Positions 41,272 to 48,231 of a stretch of 64,000 bases of DNA are shown one piece after another. The notes beneath the pieces are model-generated. The model made no database searches. It was not told where the DNA came from and worked only from the letters and a program-made list of their open reading frames with translations. Source of the stretch: Planctomycetaceae bacterium (GTDB taxonomy: Bacteria; Planctomycetota; Planctomycetia; Planctomycetales; Planctomycetaceae); contig JAHBXV010000001.1 in the NCBI GenBank assembly GCA_019636285.1, positions 186,001-250,000 on the forward strand. The letters run 5' to 3'. Position 1 is the stretch's first letter. Each line of letters begins with the position of its first letter. Position numbers and translations under genes: made by a program.

Positions 41272-41550
41272 GGTGTCACGGTGTCCAAGTGGTGTCGTAG
41301 CTCAACTGAATCACTGAGACACGCCTAACCTGTTGCTGTGAAATCTCTTCTGAATCGGTGTCATGGTGTCATAGTAGATAGTTGGTGAATATCTCATTCA
41401 GAATGCTCCCCGCCTATTCTATCGCTTACATGAGAAGTGCGGCCATTTAGCGTGACACCGTGACATTCGGCATAACCTGCTGGGGTGTATTGCGATAGGT
41501 GTGTCAAAGTGGCCTGAAACGTCGTGACACGTAGTTGGACACATTGACAC
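41272..41550. promoter_or_regulatory. Presumptive replication origin with inverted iterons
   Basis: Five GTGTC words on the left (41273, 41281, 41292, 41358, 41366) and four GACAC words on the right (41454, 41526, 41538, 41546) point in opposite senses around an 80-base segment (41371-41450) that is about 57% A+T, against roughly 40% around it. The fullest units are GGTGTCACGGTGTC on the left and GTGACACCGTGACA on the right. This lies immediately 3' of the primase-helicase gene, as origins of SaPI-type islands do relative to rep. Confidence 0.6.
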
Positions 41551-41554
41551 AGTT

Positions 41555-44401
41555 TCAAAATCCCCCTGGAACCTCAAAGCTGAGAATCCACTTCAGTCCC
41601 TCGTATTTGCTCACGCGATTGCTGCGAGAGCCAAGTTTCCGCTTATTGATGAGGGGCTTCCATCTCTTGTTGAGAGCCTTGCCGAGTGCTGTCTTGTCCG
41701 GCAGTTCATTGCGCTTATACCCATTTGCGATGTGCCATTTATGGCACACTTCCAAAGCCTCTTCGAGCCACACGAAGTCGTCGGCATGGCCGGTCGCCTC
41801 GAAATGGTCTTCCAGGAATTCGTCAAGTGGGTTCGTGTCTTTTCGGTACTCCGCTTTGGCGTCGACACTGGCAGCCGATTCGACGAATCCATTTGCCCGC
41901 AGATCAGCCAGCCCTTGAAGCGACCAGTTGAGCAGCGCGCTGCCTCGGCTTCCGTACCAGAAATCGACGGTGTCCATGCGTTTAATCTTGTCCGCGTCCT
42001 GAATCTTTACCGTCATTGGGAGCAGCAGCAGTCGCCGCCAGATGCCATCCGACTTGTCATCAATTGGGGGTCGGTTGTTGACGGAAAACGTGAGTCTCGC
42101 GGTGGGTGTGGCGTTGACCGGGTCTTTGTTTTTCCGATCGAACGTCATTGAATTGCCGCCGGTGAACTCTTTGAGTTTGGATTCTCTTGCTTTGCCCAGT
42201 TCGCCGAACTCAGACGCAATGTTCGCAAGTTTCCCCATCGTGACGTACAGGCCGAATCCTCTATCGAAGGCATCAATCCCGACGTGAGAGACGTTCTGTT
42301 CGCCCAAGACGGCTTCCAGGGCCGCACAGACGACCGACTTCCCGTTCCCGCCGTCGCCCTCCAGCATCAGGAACTTTTGTTGGCTCGTGTCATGAGTAAG
42401 ACAGTAGCCGAACCACTGCCGCAACATTCGTCGCTCGTCATCGTTCTTAAAGCTGGTCGCGAGGAAATGGTTCCACTCGGCAGACTGAGCGGTGGGATCG
42501 TACGCGAACGGCAGAGCGGAGACCGAAAACCAGTAGGGTGAATGGTCAACTAGACATGGTCTGCCAGCGAGATACTCGCGCACGTCGAGAATCCCGTTCC
42601 GCACGGACACAAAGTCGCGAGGGTCTCGGTTTTGTTTGGCTTGCGGCGACTCTTTTACCCAGCATGGGGGTTCGATTTCCTCATTAATGATCGTTCGTGC
42701 GTCGATCCGGGAAATGACGCTGTTCCGGAGAGGAATCGTCACCTTCAACGTCTTGGGTGGCGGTTTGTCCGGATCGGCATTTGCCAGAGCATCGACCGCG
42801 AGTCGATCAAACTCATTCTTCATGCAATTACCGACCAAACCGCCGAACTGGTCTTCCTTGATTTCAATGTAGCAACGGTCTTCGGGCGACCATTGCCACC
42901 ATTCCTTGCGCCAGCGGCGGAGTGTCAGAAGTCCATCGCGATACAGGAATTTTTGTTGGAGACAGTCGCGGGCAAGGCGGTCCGGGTCGTCATCTGCTTC
43001 CAGGGCGGTTTTTGGCGTATCCAAGAGCCTCTTGGGGGCCGTTTGGTGAACCACTCCGCTTTCCGCTGGGAACCGCTCATCCGCTATCGCGCCGGCTTCC
43101 CCCTCGGTCGAGACGCCTGACGGAACTTCGAACGGGACGTCGTCGCCCTCGGTCAGCGGCGGCAGGTCGTGGGAATTGAACGCTCCCGGTTCGATTCGGT
43201 CGTCATCATTTTCGCCGGAGCGACCGTCCTTTATCCCACCCCCGGTGGTTCGCTTCTCTCTTTTCAGCCGGTATCCGGGTTCTCCGGTCGCTTTTTTTTC
43301 GGCATCGTCCAGCTTGTGGTTAATCTCCGCATCACGCCACGGTGGTTTGCACGTCAGGTTCCATTCGTCGAACAACTTCCGGGCAATGTCCCTTGGAAGG
43401 TTGAAGCCCCGTATAAGCTCACAGGCGACCTTGTAGGCTGGGTCTGAGCCTCCCTTTCCTGACTCGGAGCCTGGAATTTTTGCGATGTACTTTCTCGCGC
43501 GGTCGATGATCCATTCGTCGACAGGTTGCTGGGCAGCCATGGCAGCGTCCGCCGGAGCCGTCGCCGCGAGGCGTTCGAGTCGTTCCCTCGGAACGATTTC
43601 CAGCGGGCTTTTCGGTTGCCCCATTCCCGCCATGCGATGGGGCCGTTCCGTCGTGCTGTCCCCCTTTCGGCTGTACGTTCCGTACAGCTTGCAGATGCGG
43701 GCCGGGTTGAACACCTTCTGGTCGACCGTGACATTGCCGGAATCATGCCTCACGGCGAGCGCCCGCAGACAGTTCTTGACAATGTCGCCATCCTTTGGTG
43801 GAAGATCGATGCGATAGAGCAAGTGGGAGCCGTTGCCCGAGTCAGCGAAAATCGGATCGGGCCACCCAGCGGCTGAGAGTTCGGCTTTGATCGCGGATGC
43901 CGTCGATCGGCTGTCTTGCTTCTCTTTCTCGGTCGATGAAATGCCAGATAGCCGCTTCGGGTCACAATCGATCAGCAACCATCGTCTTTTGATGACGTCC
44001 GGGTCCGATGCCGCTTCGCCTTGTTTCATGAAGCCGACGCGGTTCATCCGTCGCGCGAGAAGATCGGGGTTGAGCGGATTCAATGTGAAATAAACGGCTT
44101 CCGCATTCCCTTGGTCATCCCCTGTTCCCTTCTGGCTCAGTCTGTGAGCCTCTTTGGCCGCATCGTCGATATGGTCGAAGTCGAAGAACCCGCCGCGTTG
44201 ATGGGATCGTCTGTTGTCGCTTGTCCGACAGCCCAATGCGAGGATTTCAAACACGCTCCCCGGTTCAATCAGAACACGCAGGGCATCGGCGATTCTCGCG
44301 ACGTGGGGGTTATCAATCGGGACTGCCGATGTAGCTTCGTGCGGTTCTTCCGCCCGCTGACCGCGAGCCGCTTGTTTGACTGTCGTCTTGTCGAACGCCA
44401 T
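41555..44401 (-). CDS. Primase-helicase (D5/P4-type replication protein)
   Basis: A 948-residue replication protein. The N-terminal third looks like an archaeo-eukaryotic-type primase: RWLLIDCDPKR (DxD, about residue 144), FADSGNGSHLLYRIDL and KVFNPARICKLYGTYSRKG. A middle linker leads to a D5_N-like region (FVSVRNGILDV) and a superfamily 3 helicase with Walker A EGDGGNGKSVV near residue 684 and the late FSVNNRPPIDDKSDGIWRRL near 779. It would prime and unwind the excised element. It is the largest gene of the element, and its 3' end abuts the iteron cluster, its probable target. It lies 18 bases after the 152-residue ORF. Confidence 0.9.
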   Translation of the reverse strand: MAFDKTTVKQAARGQRAEEPHEATSAVPIDNPHVARIADALRVLIEPGSVFEILALGCRTSDNRRSHQRGGFFDFDHIDDAAKEAHRLSQKGTGDDQGNAEAVYFTLNPLNPDLLARRMNRVGFMKQGEAASDPDVIKRRWLLIDCDPKRLSGISSTEKEKQDSRSTASAIKAELSAAGWPDPIFADSGNGSHLLYRIDLPPKDGDIVKNCLRALAVRHDSGNVTVDQKVFNPARICKLYGTYSRKGDSTTERPHRMAGMGQPKSPLEIVPRERLERLAATAPADAAMAAQQPVDEWIIDRARKYIAKIPGSESGKGGSDPAYKVACELIRGFNLPRDIARKLFDEWNLTCKPPWRDAEINHKLDDAEKKATGEPGYRLKREKRTTGGGIKDGRSGENDDDRIEPGAFNSHDLPPLTEGDDVPFEVPSGVSTEGEAGAIADERFPAESGVVHQTAPKRLLDTPKTALEADDDPDRLARDCLQQKFLYRDGLLTLRRWRKEWWQWSPEDRCYIEIKEDQFGGLVGNCMKNEFDRLAVDALANADPDKPPPKTLKVTIPLRNSVISRIDARTIINEEIEPPCWVKESPQAKQNRDPRDFVSVRNGILDVREYLAGRPCLVDHSPYWFSVSALPFAYDPTAQSAEWNHFLATSFKNDDERRMLRQWFGYCLTHDTSQQKFLMLEGDGGNGKSVVCAALEAVLGEQNVSHVGIDAFDRGFGLYVTMGKLANIASEFGELGKARESKLKEFTGGNSMTFDRKNKDPVNATPTARLTFSVNNRPPIDDKSDGIWRRLLLLPMTVKIQDADKIKRMDTVDFWYGSRGSALLNWSLQGLADLRANGFVESAASVDAKAEYRKDTNPLDEFLEDHFEATGHADDFVWLEEALEVCHKWHIANGYKRNELPDKTALGKALNKRWKPLINKRKLGSRSNRVSKYEGLKWILSFEVPGGF

Positions 44402-44419
44402 TCGTCGAATCCTTCGGCA

Positions 44420-44878
44420 TCAAAGAGCCGTCCATGGGTAGCTCGCGAGAAAACGTCTGATGGGGAATAGGGGTCGGGTAATCTTCGGTCGATTCGTGCG
44501 AGGGTTGAGAACGTGAAGGCAAGCCCGGTGGGACTGCCAGAAATCGCCAGGGATGGCATCGAGCCAGCACGGCAAGCGGTGAGCGAGTTCGATCAGGGTG
44601 TCGAGTTCCTCGAACTCATGGGACCATTCGCATTGGGGTTCGACGATCAGGGATTGACCGTACGTTCCCCAGCGGCGAAAGAGCCGGGAGCAACCGGGGA
44701 CACTCACGGCCTGTTCGACGGTCCAGGGCAACGTCAGCGGTTGTTGGTCGAGAGCGGCAACTTGAGTCAGCCGGTCATGCGGCAGAAGCAACGCGGCCAA
44801 CCGTTCCCGGAACCATGCCGGGACGGTGAACGGGGCGAACCTCGGGCCGTGGAGTTGCTCAAGCCGCGTTGCGATCAT
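44420..44878 (-). CDS. Element protein of unknown function
   Basis: A 152-residue protein with many Trp and Pro residues (PAWFRERLAALLLPHDRL, SHEFEELDTLIELAHRLPCWLDAIPGDFWQSHR). No family or metal site is recognised. Its ATG overlaps the stop of the excisionase-like gene by four bases and its stop is 18 bases before the primase gene, so it belongs to the replication operon. Confidence 0.65.
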   Translation of the reverse strand: MIATRLEQLHGPRFAPFTVPAWFRERLAALLLPHDRLTQVAALDQQPLTLPWTVEQAVSVPGCSRLFRRWGTYGQSLIVEPQCEWSHEFEELDTLIELAHRLPCWLDAIPGDFWQSHRACLHVLNPRTNRPKITRPLFPIRRFLASYPWTAL

Positions 44879-45150
44879 ACGGCAGTCCCCTCGGCAGTGG
44901 CGGGGGATGTCGCCGGGTTACGGATGACCTTGGAATCGACCCATGCCCGCAGGTCATCCGGTCGAAATAAAGCCCGGTTGCCAACTTTCACGACGGGCAA
45001 TTCGCCAGCCCGAACCGCGATTTCTAGACTCTTTTCGCAGAGTCCAACCAGTTGAGCCGCTCGGGCCTTGCTGATCGTAATCGCATCGTCCAGGCTGACC
45101 GGGACGGGCTTGCGCAGGGCGGGGGGCGTGTTCTGGAAACGCTTCGGCAT
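44875..45150 (-). CDS. Excisionase-like HTH DNA-binding protein
   Basis: A 91-residue protein with a MerR/excisionase-type winged HTH (HTH_17): ISKARAAQLVGLCEKSLEIAVRAGELPVVKVGNRALFRPDDLRAWVDS. Such proteins act as excisionases (recombination directionality factors) or AlpA-type activators of island excision. It is translationally coupled to the downstream ORF. It is one of two adjacent HTH_17 genes in the element. Confidence 0.82.
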   Translation of the reverse strand: MPKRFQNTPPALRKPVPVSLDDAITISKARAAQLVGLCEKSLEIAVRAGELPVVKVGNRALFRPDDLRAWVDSKVIRNPATSPATAEGTAV

Positions 45151-45183
45151 TTGTGTAATCCCTTCCGTTCGCCACGGAAACCT

Positions 45184-45217
45184 GAGAAACCCGCCGACTC
45201 ATCCCCGGCGGGTTCTC
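45184..45217. terminator. Hairpin between the two HTH genes
   Basis: ACCCGCCG and CGGCGGGT, extended by GAG/CTC, form a strong stem (45184-45217) with a nine-base loop. A short T-run follows on the plus side; on the minus (gene) side only TTTCTC follows. It may attenuate read-through between the two HTH genes. Confidence 0.5.
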
Positions 45218-45245
45218 GCTTTTGGTAGCCATCAAACAGAGCGGG

Positions 45246-45458
45246 CTATCGAACGAACTGGTTGAGCCACTCGACCAACGCTTCTCTCGTCACGAACCAG
45301 CAACCGCCAACGCGAGCAACCTTGAGTTCGCCGCGCTTCTCAGCCCGACTTAGGCTGCGTGGTGAGCAACCGACCAACTTCGCGGCTTCGGCCTTTCGGT
45401 ACGCGAGCCGCTCAGCCAACGGAACTTCAGGGGCATTCTGCATTGCCATCGTGGTCAT
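45246..45458 (-). CDS. Second excisionase-like HTH DNA-binding protein
   Basis: A 70-residue protein consisting essentially of one HTH_17 domain: AYRKAEAAKLVGCSPRSLSRAEKRGELKVARVGGCWFVTREALVEWLNQF. It is related in layout to the neighbouring 91-residue protein but clearly diverged. AAGGA precedes the ATG. One of the two may be the excisionase and the other an AlpA-like regulator; sequence alone does not decide. Confidence 0.8.
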   Translation of the reverse strand: MTTMAMQNAPEVPLAERLAYRKAEAAKLVGCSPRSLSRAEKRGELKVARVGGCWFVTREALVEWLNQFVR

Positions 45459-45672
45459 GATTCACATTCCTTCAATCGTGGGGACAATGGGGGCTGGGGT
45501 GTGCCACCTATGGACACCGAGAGCGTTTCCGTTTTCGCTGAATCCCGGAATGCGCCAATACCCGGCGAGCCGTTTGGCTTTCCAACAGTCGCCGCATGGT
45601 CAGTAGCGTTAACCGGTTGCGGAATTCCGGCAAAAATCTGACCGCAAAAAAAGTCGCTCGCCAAAATGGAAA

Positions 45673-45698
45673 GCCCCGGCAGCAAGAGCCACCGGGGC
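45673..45698 (-). terminator. Terminator after the zinc-protein gene
   Basis: Read leftward, GCCCCGG and CCGGGGC form a seven-base stem followed by CTTTCCATTTT. It begins 15 bases after the zinc-protein stop at 45714. The 214 bases from here to the HTH gene start (45459-45672) look like an untranslated leader or promoter region. Confidence 0.6.
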
Positions 45699-45713
45699 GC
45701 GGTCAGTGATCAT

Positions 45714-46157
45714 TCAGAACGCATGGTTCCGACACTCCGGAGCCGTCCAGGTCGTTGCGTCGCCGCTCTCCCGGAACTCTTGAAGTGCCCGGTTGCGGTC
45801 GTTCGGATCGACCGGGAATTGGCCGGCGCGTCGTCGCTCTTCCAGGGGACTCCAGCCCGTCTGAATCTTGCGACACTCCGCCGCGATCTCCGCCGGGGAC
45901 GGAATCCAGTAGCGGTTGGCCGCTTCGGGGATTTCCTCGAACGGAATTTCGATCAACGGCGGTTCGAGCCGAACCTTTTTGCGACAGCGGCGACACGCGA
46001 AACCATGCGGGATGGCGTGGGCGTAGTCACTCCCCGATGGGTCGTCGCGCTGCAACCGGCAACCGCAACCGGGGCAGAACGGCTGATACTCCAGCAAGTC
46101 GCCCGATGAGACGATTCCGGCCTCGGCACGGGCTGACGAAGCGAATTCAGTCCGCAC
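45714..46157 (-). CDS. Element zinc-ribbon protein of unknown function
   Basis: A 147-residue protein with two Cys pairs: CPGCGCRL near residue 28 and CRRCRKKV near residue 55, a probable zinc ribbon, followed by a helical region (PSPAEIAAECRKIQTGWSPLEERRRAG). The GTG at 46155-46157 has AAGGGGG upstream and overlaps the previous gene end by 11 bases. Nucleic-acid binding is likely from the ribbon, but function is unknown. Confidence 0.62.
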   Translation of the reverse strand: MRTEFASSARAEAGIVSSGDLLEYQPFCPGCGCRLQRDDPSGSDYAHAIPHGFACRRCRKKVRLEPPLIEIPFEEIPEAANRYWIPSPAEIAAECRKIQTGWSPLEERRRAGQFPVDPNDRNRALQEFRESGDATTWTAPECRNHAF

Positions 46158-46656
46158 GGTTGCCCCCTTTCGGCGTTAGGGCCGATTCGGGCAGCTTGAC
46201 CAGCGGACGCAGGGCGAGCGTCCACCGGCGGGGGATTTTGGCGAGTTCGAAGCGCGGGCCGTTTTCCTCGGCTGCGAATTGTAGAACCAGCGACTGGGGA
46301 GCCAGCCGGGTTCCAGGCGGGAACGCTGCGGGGTCGCTGGGCCATTGATCGGCCCGGCAGGGCAGCAGCAGAACCGCCCCGGAAATCAGCAGGACGGCCC
46401 GCCGCTCTTTGACCTTCGCGTATTCGCTGGCGTTGTGCAGCAGACAGTGATCGACCAGCAGATTTGACGTTCCGACCGGCATGCAACTGGGGGGCTGCGA
46501 ACTGATCTTGGACGGCTTCCAGTCGTTCAGATTGTCGACGGTCAGGAGACCATACGGTGGGGAGTCGAAGAGTTGTTCGGAATCTGGCGGGTTGCTGATG
46601 TCCGGTTCAACAGCCGTTGCGTGTTCTGACGATGGGAGTACAATTCGAAAATCCAT
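46147..46656 (-). CDS. Element protein of unknown function
   Basis: A 169-residue protein. MDFRIVLPSSEHATAVEPDIS and NLLVDHCLLHNASEYAKVKERRAVLLISGAVLLLP include a hydrophobic stretch (AVLLISGAVLLLP) that may be a buried strand rather than a membrane segment. No family is recognised. Start ATG 46654-46656 has GGAG upstream; the frame is open a further 54 bases. It overlaps the zinc-protein gene by 11 bases. Confidence 0.58.
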   Translation of the reverse strand: MDFRIVLPSSEHATAVEPDISNPPDSEQLFDSPPYGLLTVDNLNDWKPSKISSQPPSCMPVGTSNLLVDHCLLHNASEYAKVKERRAVLLISGAVLLLPCRADQWPSDPAAFPPGTRLAPQSLVLQFAAEENGPRFELAKIPRRWTLALRPLVKLPESALTPKGGNRAD

Positions 46657-46687
46657 TGAAAATCTCCAGCAGGGACAACGATGGACA

Positions 46688-46721
46688 GAAGCCCGGCCGT
46701 GTTGGCGCATGGTCGGGCTTC
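46688..46721. terminator. Hairpin between element genes
   Basis: GAAGCCCG (46688-46695) pairs with CGGGCTTC (46714-46721); GCTTTT follows on the plus side. It lies between the 78-residue HTH gene and the 169-residue gene, whose transcription runs leftward; there it has no U-run, so a structural or plus-strand terminator role is more likely. Confidence 0.45.
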
Positions 46722-46749
46722 GCTTTTGACGGGCTACTTCACCCGTCGA

Positions 46750-46986
46750 TCAGTTGGCTTTCTTTCTTGCTCCGCCGCGTGGCTTCCGGGGGGTTTGGCT
46801 CGGTTGCTGATACGGGACTGCTGCCCATAGGTCTTCAACGTCGATCCACATTTCGTCGCCGAATTGCTTGAATCGAACGTCGTACAGGTGGACCCAACGG
46901 CGGATCGTCTCAGCCGATTTCCCAATGACTCGCCCGAGTTCCTGCGTTGTCATGCGACCGACAAGAGGGAGATTGCCGGATTCCAT
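46750..46986 (-). CDS. Small HTH DNA-binding protein
   Basis: A 78-residue protein with a MerR-like helix-turn-helix: MTTQELGRVIGKSAETIRRWVHLYDVRFKQFGDEMWIDVEDLWAAV, followed by a basic tail (PRKPRGGARKKAN). It is divergently oriented from the ribbon-helix-helix gene across a 142-base control region, the typical place for the lysogeny-type switch of an island. It probably heads the leftward early operon. Confidence 0.72.
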   Translation of the reverse strand: MESGNLPLVGRMTTQELGRVIGKSAETIRRWVHLYDVRFKQFGDEMWIDVEDLWAAVPYQQPSQTPRKPRGGARKKAN

Positions 46987-47047
46987 TTGCCATCCTTCGA
47001 AAGTTCGTTATCCGAATCCGTTGAACAACGGCAGTCGCCACCGGGAA

Positions 47048-47076
47048 TTGATCGGGGCGACACTTTGTGGAATAAT
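47048..47076 (+). promoter_or_regulatory. Predicted sigma-70 promoter of the RHH regulator
   Basis: TTGATC (47048-47053), a 17-base spacer and AATAAT (47071-47076) match a vegetative promoter (4/6 and 5/6). Transcription would start near 47083, inside the first copy of the 16-base repeat, consistent with autoregulation. Confidence 0.5.
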
Positions 47077-47119
47077 GACCGCTCACAATTCAGACGTCAA
47101 TATTGACCGCTCATAATTC
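47076..47119. promoter_or_regulatory. Operator-like 16-bp direct repeats
   Basis: TGACCGCTCACAATTC (47076-47091) and TGACCGCTCATAATTC (47104-47119) differ at one base and are spaced 28 bases start to start. They overlap the predicted -10/start region and the ribosome-site side of the ribbon-helix-helix gene (47129), so they are likely its own operator. Confidence 0.6.
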
Positions 47120-47128
47120 GGGGAAGAA

Positions 47129-47362
47129 ATGTCGCCAGCAGGTAGACCGCCGCTCGCCGGAGAGCGAAAGAACGTGCGATTGATGATTCGTCTGACGGAC
47201 GAAGAAAAGGCGATTATCGATCTCGCGGCGGAAGTCGCGGGTCAGCCAACGGCAACGTGGGTCCGTGACGAGATTCTTCGACTGGCGAAGGCGACAGCCG
47301 CCCCGCAACCCGCCACGAAACCGGCATCCCCGGCGAAGCGCAAGGCCGCGAAGAAAGCGTAG
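47129..47362 (+). CDS. Ribbon-helix-helix regulator
   Basis: A 77-residue protein with an RHH fold: the strand KNVRLMIRLTDEEKAIIDLAAEV leads into helices AGQPTATWVRDEILRLAK, then an Ala/Lys/Pro-rich tail. RHH proteins bind tandem DNA repeats as dimers of dimers, fitting the two repeats just upstream. It is divergent from the small HTH gene and converges on the HNH gene (nine bases between stops). It may control the early/late switch of the element. Confidence 0.72.
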   Translation: MSPAGRPPLAGERKNVRLMIRLTDEEKAIIDLAAEVAGQPTATWVRDEILRLAKATAAPQPATKPASPAKRKAAKKA

Positions 47363-47371
47363 TGTCACCGC

Positions 47372-48061
47372 TCAGCTAGCCGCCCCACTGGGTTGCTTCC
47401 GCTCAATCCGTCCGACTTCCAGCATCGACACCCCGAAGTCGCTGGCGATGGTCTTCCGATCGTCGCCGCGTTTGATGCGGAACCGGACGAGCCGTTCCAG
47501 GTAGGGCGTCAGCGCTGGGCCGGACTCCGCGACGAACCGCCGCCTTGGCATATTCTCCGGCCGGGGGACATGCTTCCACGTTGCCCCGGCGGCAATCATC
47601 GTGACCGCGTGCCGAGTCACGCCGAACCGCCGCGCGATGGAACTGTGCGTCTCGCCCGCGACCAATCGGCGGATGATGTCTTCCACGTTCCCGATCGTCA
47701 GCTTCGGGCTATTCCGGTGCGTGTGACGGGCTTCCGACCGGGTTGCCCACGCAAGATTCTCCAACCGATGGTCTGACTTGTCGCGGTTCTTGAAGACGAC
47801 GACGTGTCCAGGCGGACGCGGGCCAATGAACGTCTCCAGCATCAGCGTGGCGATGTAAACCCGGCGAACCTTCTCGCCACCCCCTAGATAGACGTGATGC
47901 AGTTTCGCCACGCCAGATTGCGGCTTCAGCTTGTGCCAGCCGACCGCTTTGTGCGAGTTCCCCCGCCAGCAACTCCAGACGTTACCCATCTGGTCGACCG
48001 CATATCCGGGGTGGCCTTCGATCAGCGTCGCTTCAAGCGGTGAATCGGACGTGTCGGACAT
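47372..48061 (-). CDS. HNH endonuclease with HTH segments
   Basis: A 229-residue homing-type HNH nuclease. EGHPGYAVDQMGNVWSCWRG is a NUMOD4-like opening, and RVYIATLMLETFIGPRPPGHVVVFKNRDKSDHRLENLAWATRSE is the HNH_3-type core with HV.......N...N. Two putative HTH segments follow (GETHSSIARRFGVTRHAVTMI and DRKTIASDFGVSMLEVGRI). ATG 48059-48061 is preceded by GAGAGG; the open frame upstream is not protein-like. It sits where phages of this type place packaging genes. It may be a selfish nuclease or assist DNA packaging. Confidence 0.8.
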   Translation of the reverse strand: MSDTSDSPLEATLIEGHPGYAVDQMGNVWSCWRGNSHKAVGWHKLKPQSGVAKLHHVYLGGGEKVRRVYIATLMLETFIGPRPPGHVVVFKNRDKSDHRLENLAWATRSEARHTHRNSPKLTIGNVEDIIRRLVAGETHSSIARRFGVTRHAVTMIAAGATWKHVPRPENMPRRRFVAESGPALTPYLERLVRFRIKRGDDRKTIASDFGVSMLEVGRIERKQPSGAAS

Positions 48062-48231
48062 GGTCAACCTCTCTTGCGTAAAAACTCGCCCGCAAGACGT
48101 GCGTAGTTTCTCCCCCCGGACGCTGACACCCCATTTCGGCCGGAAACGATCCCCGTTCGCCGCAAAACGGAAACGCCATCCAGTCCGTAGCGGCCCATCA
48201 GGTGGGCCGTGCGAACTGAAGGGGATGGCGA

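Noticed and set aside
40883-41300. Several overlapping ORFs in the G-rich gap
   Set aside because: Low-complexity translations on both strands, G-run driven, without ribosome sites or family motifs.
45455-45685. 76-residue minus-strand ORF between the zinc protein and the HTH gene
   Set aside because: TTG start lies within the terminator hairpin, no ribosome site, and the composition is not protein-like; treated as untranslated leader.
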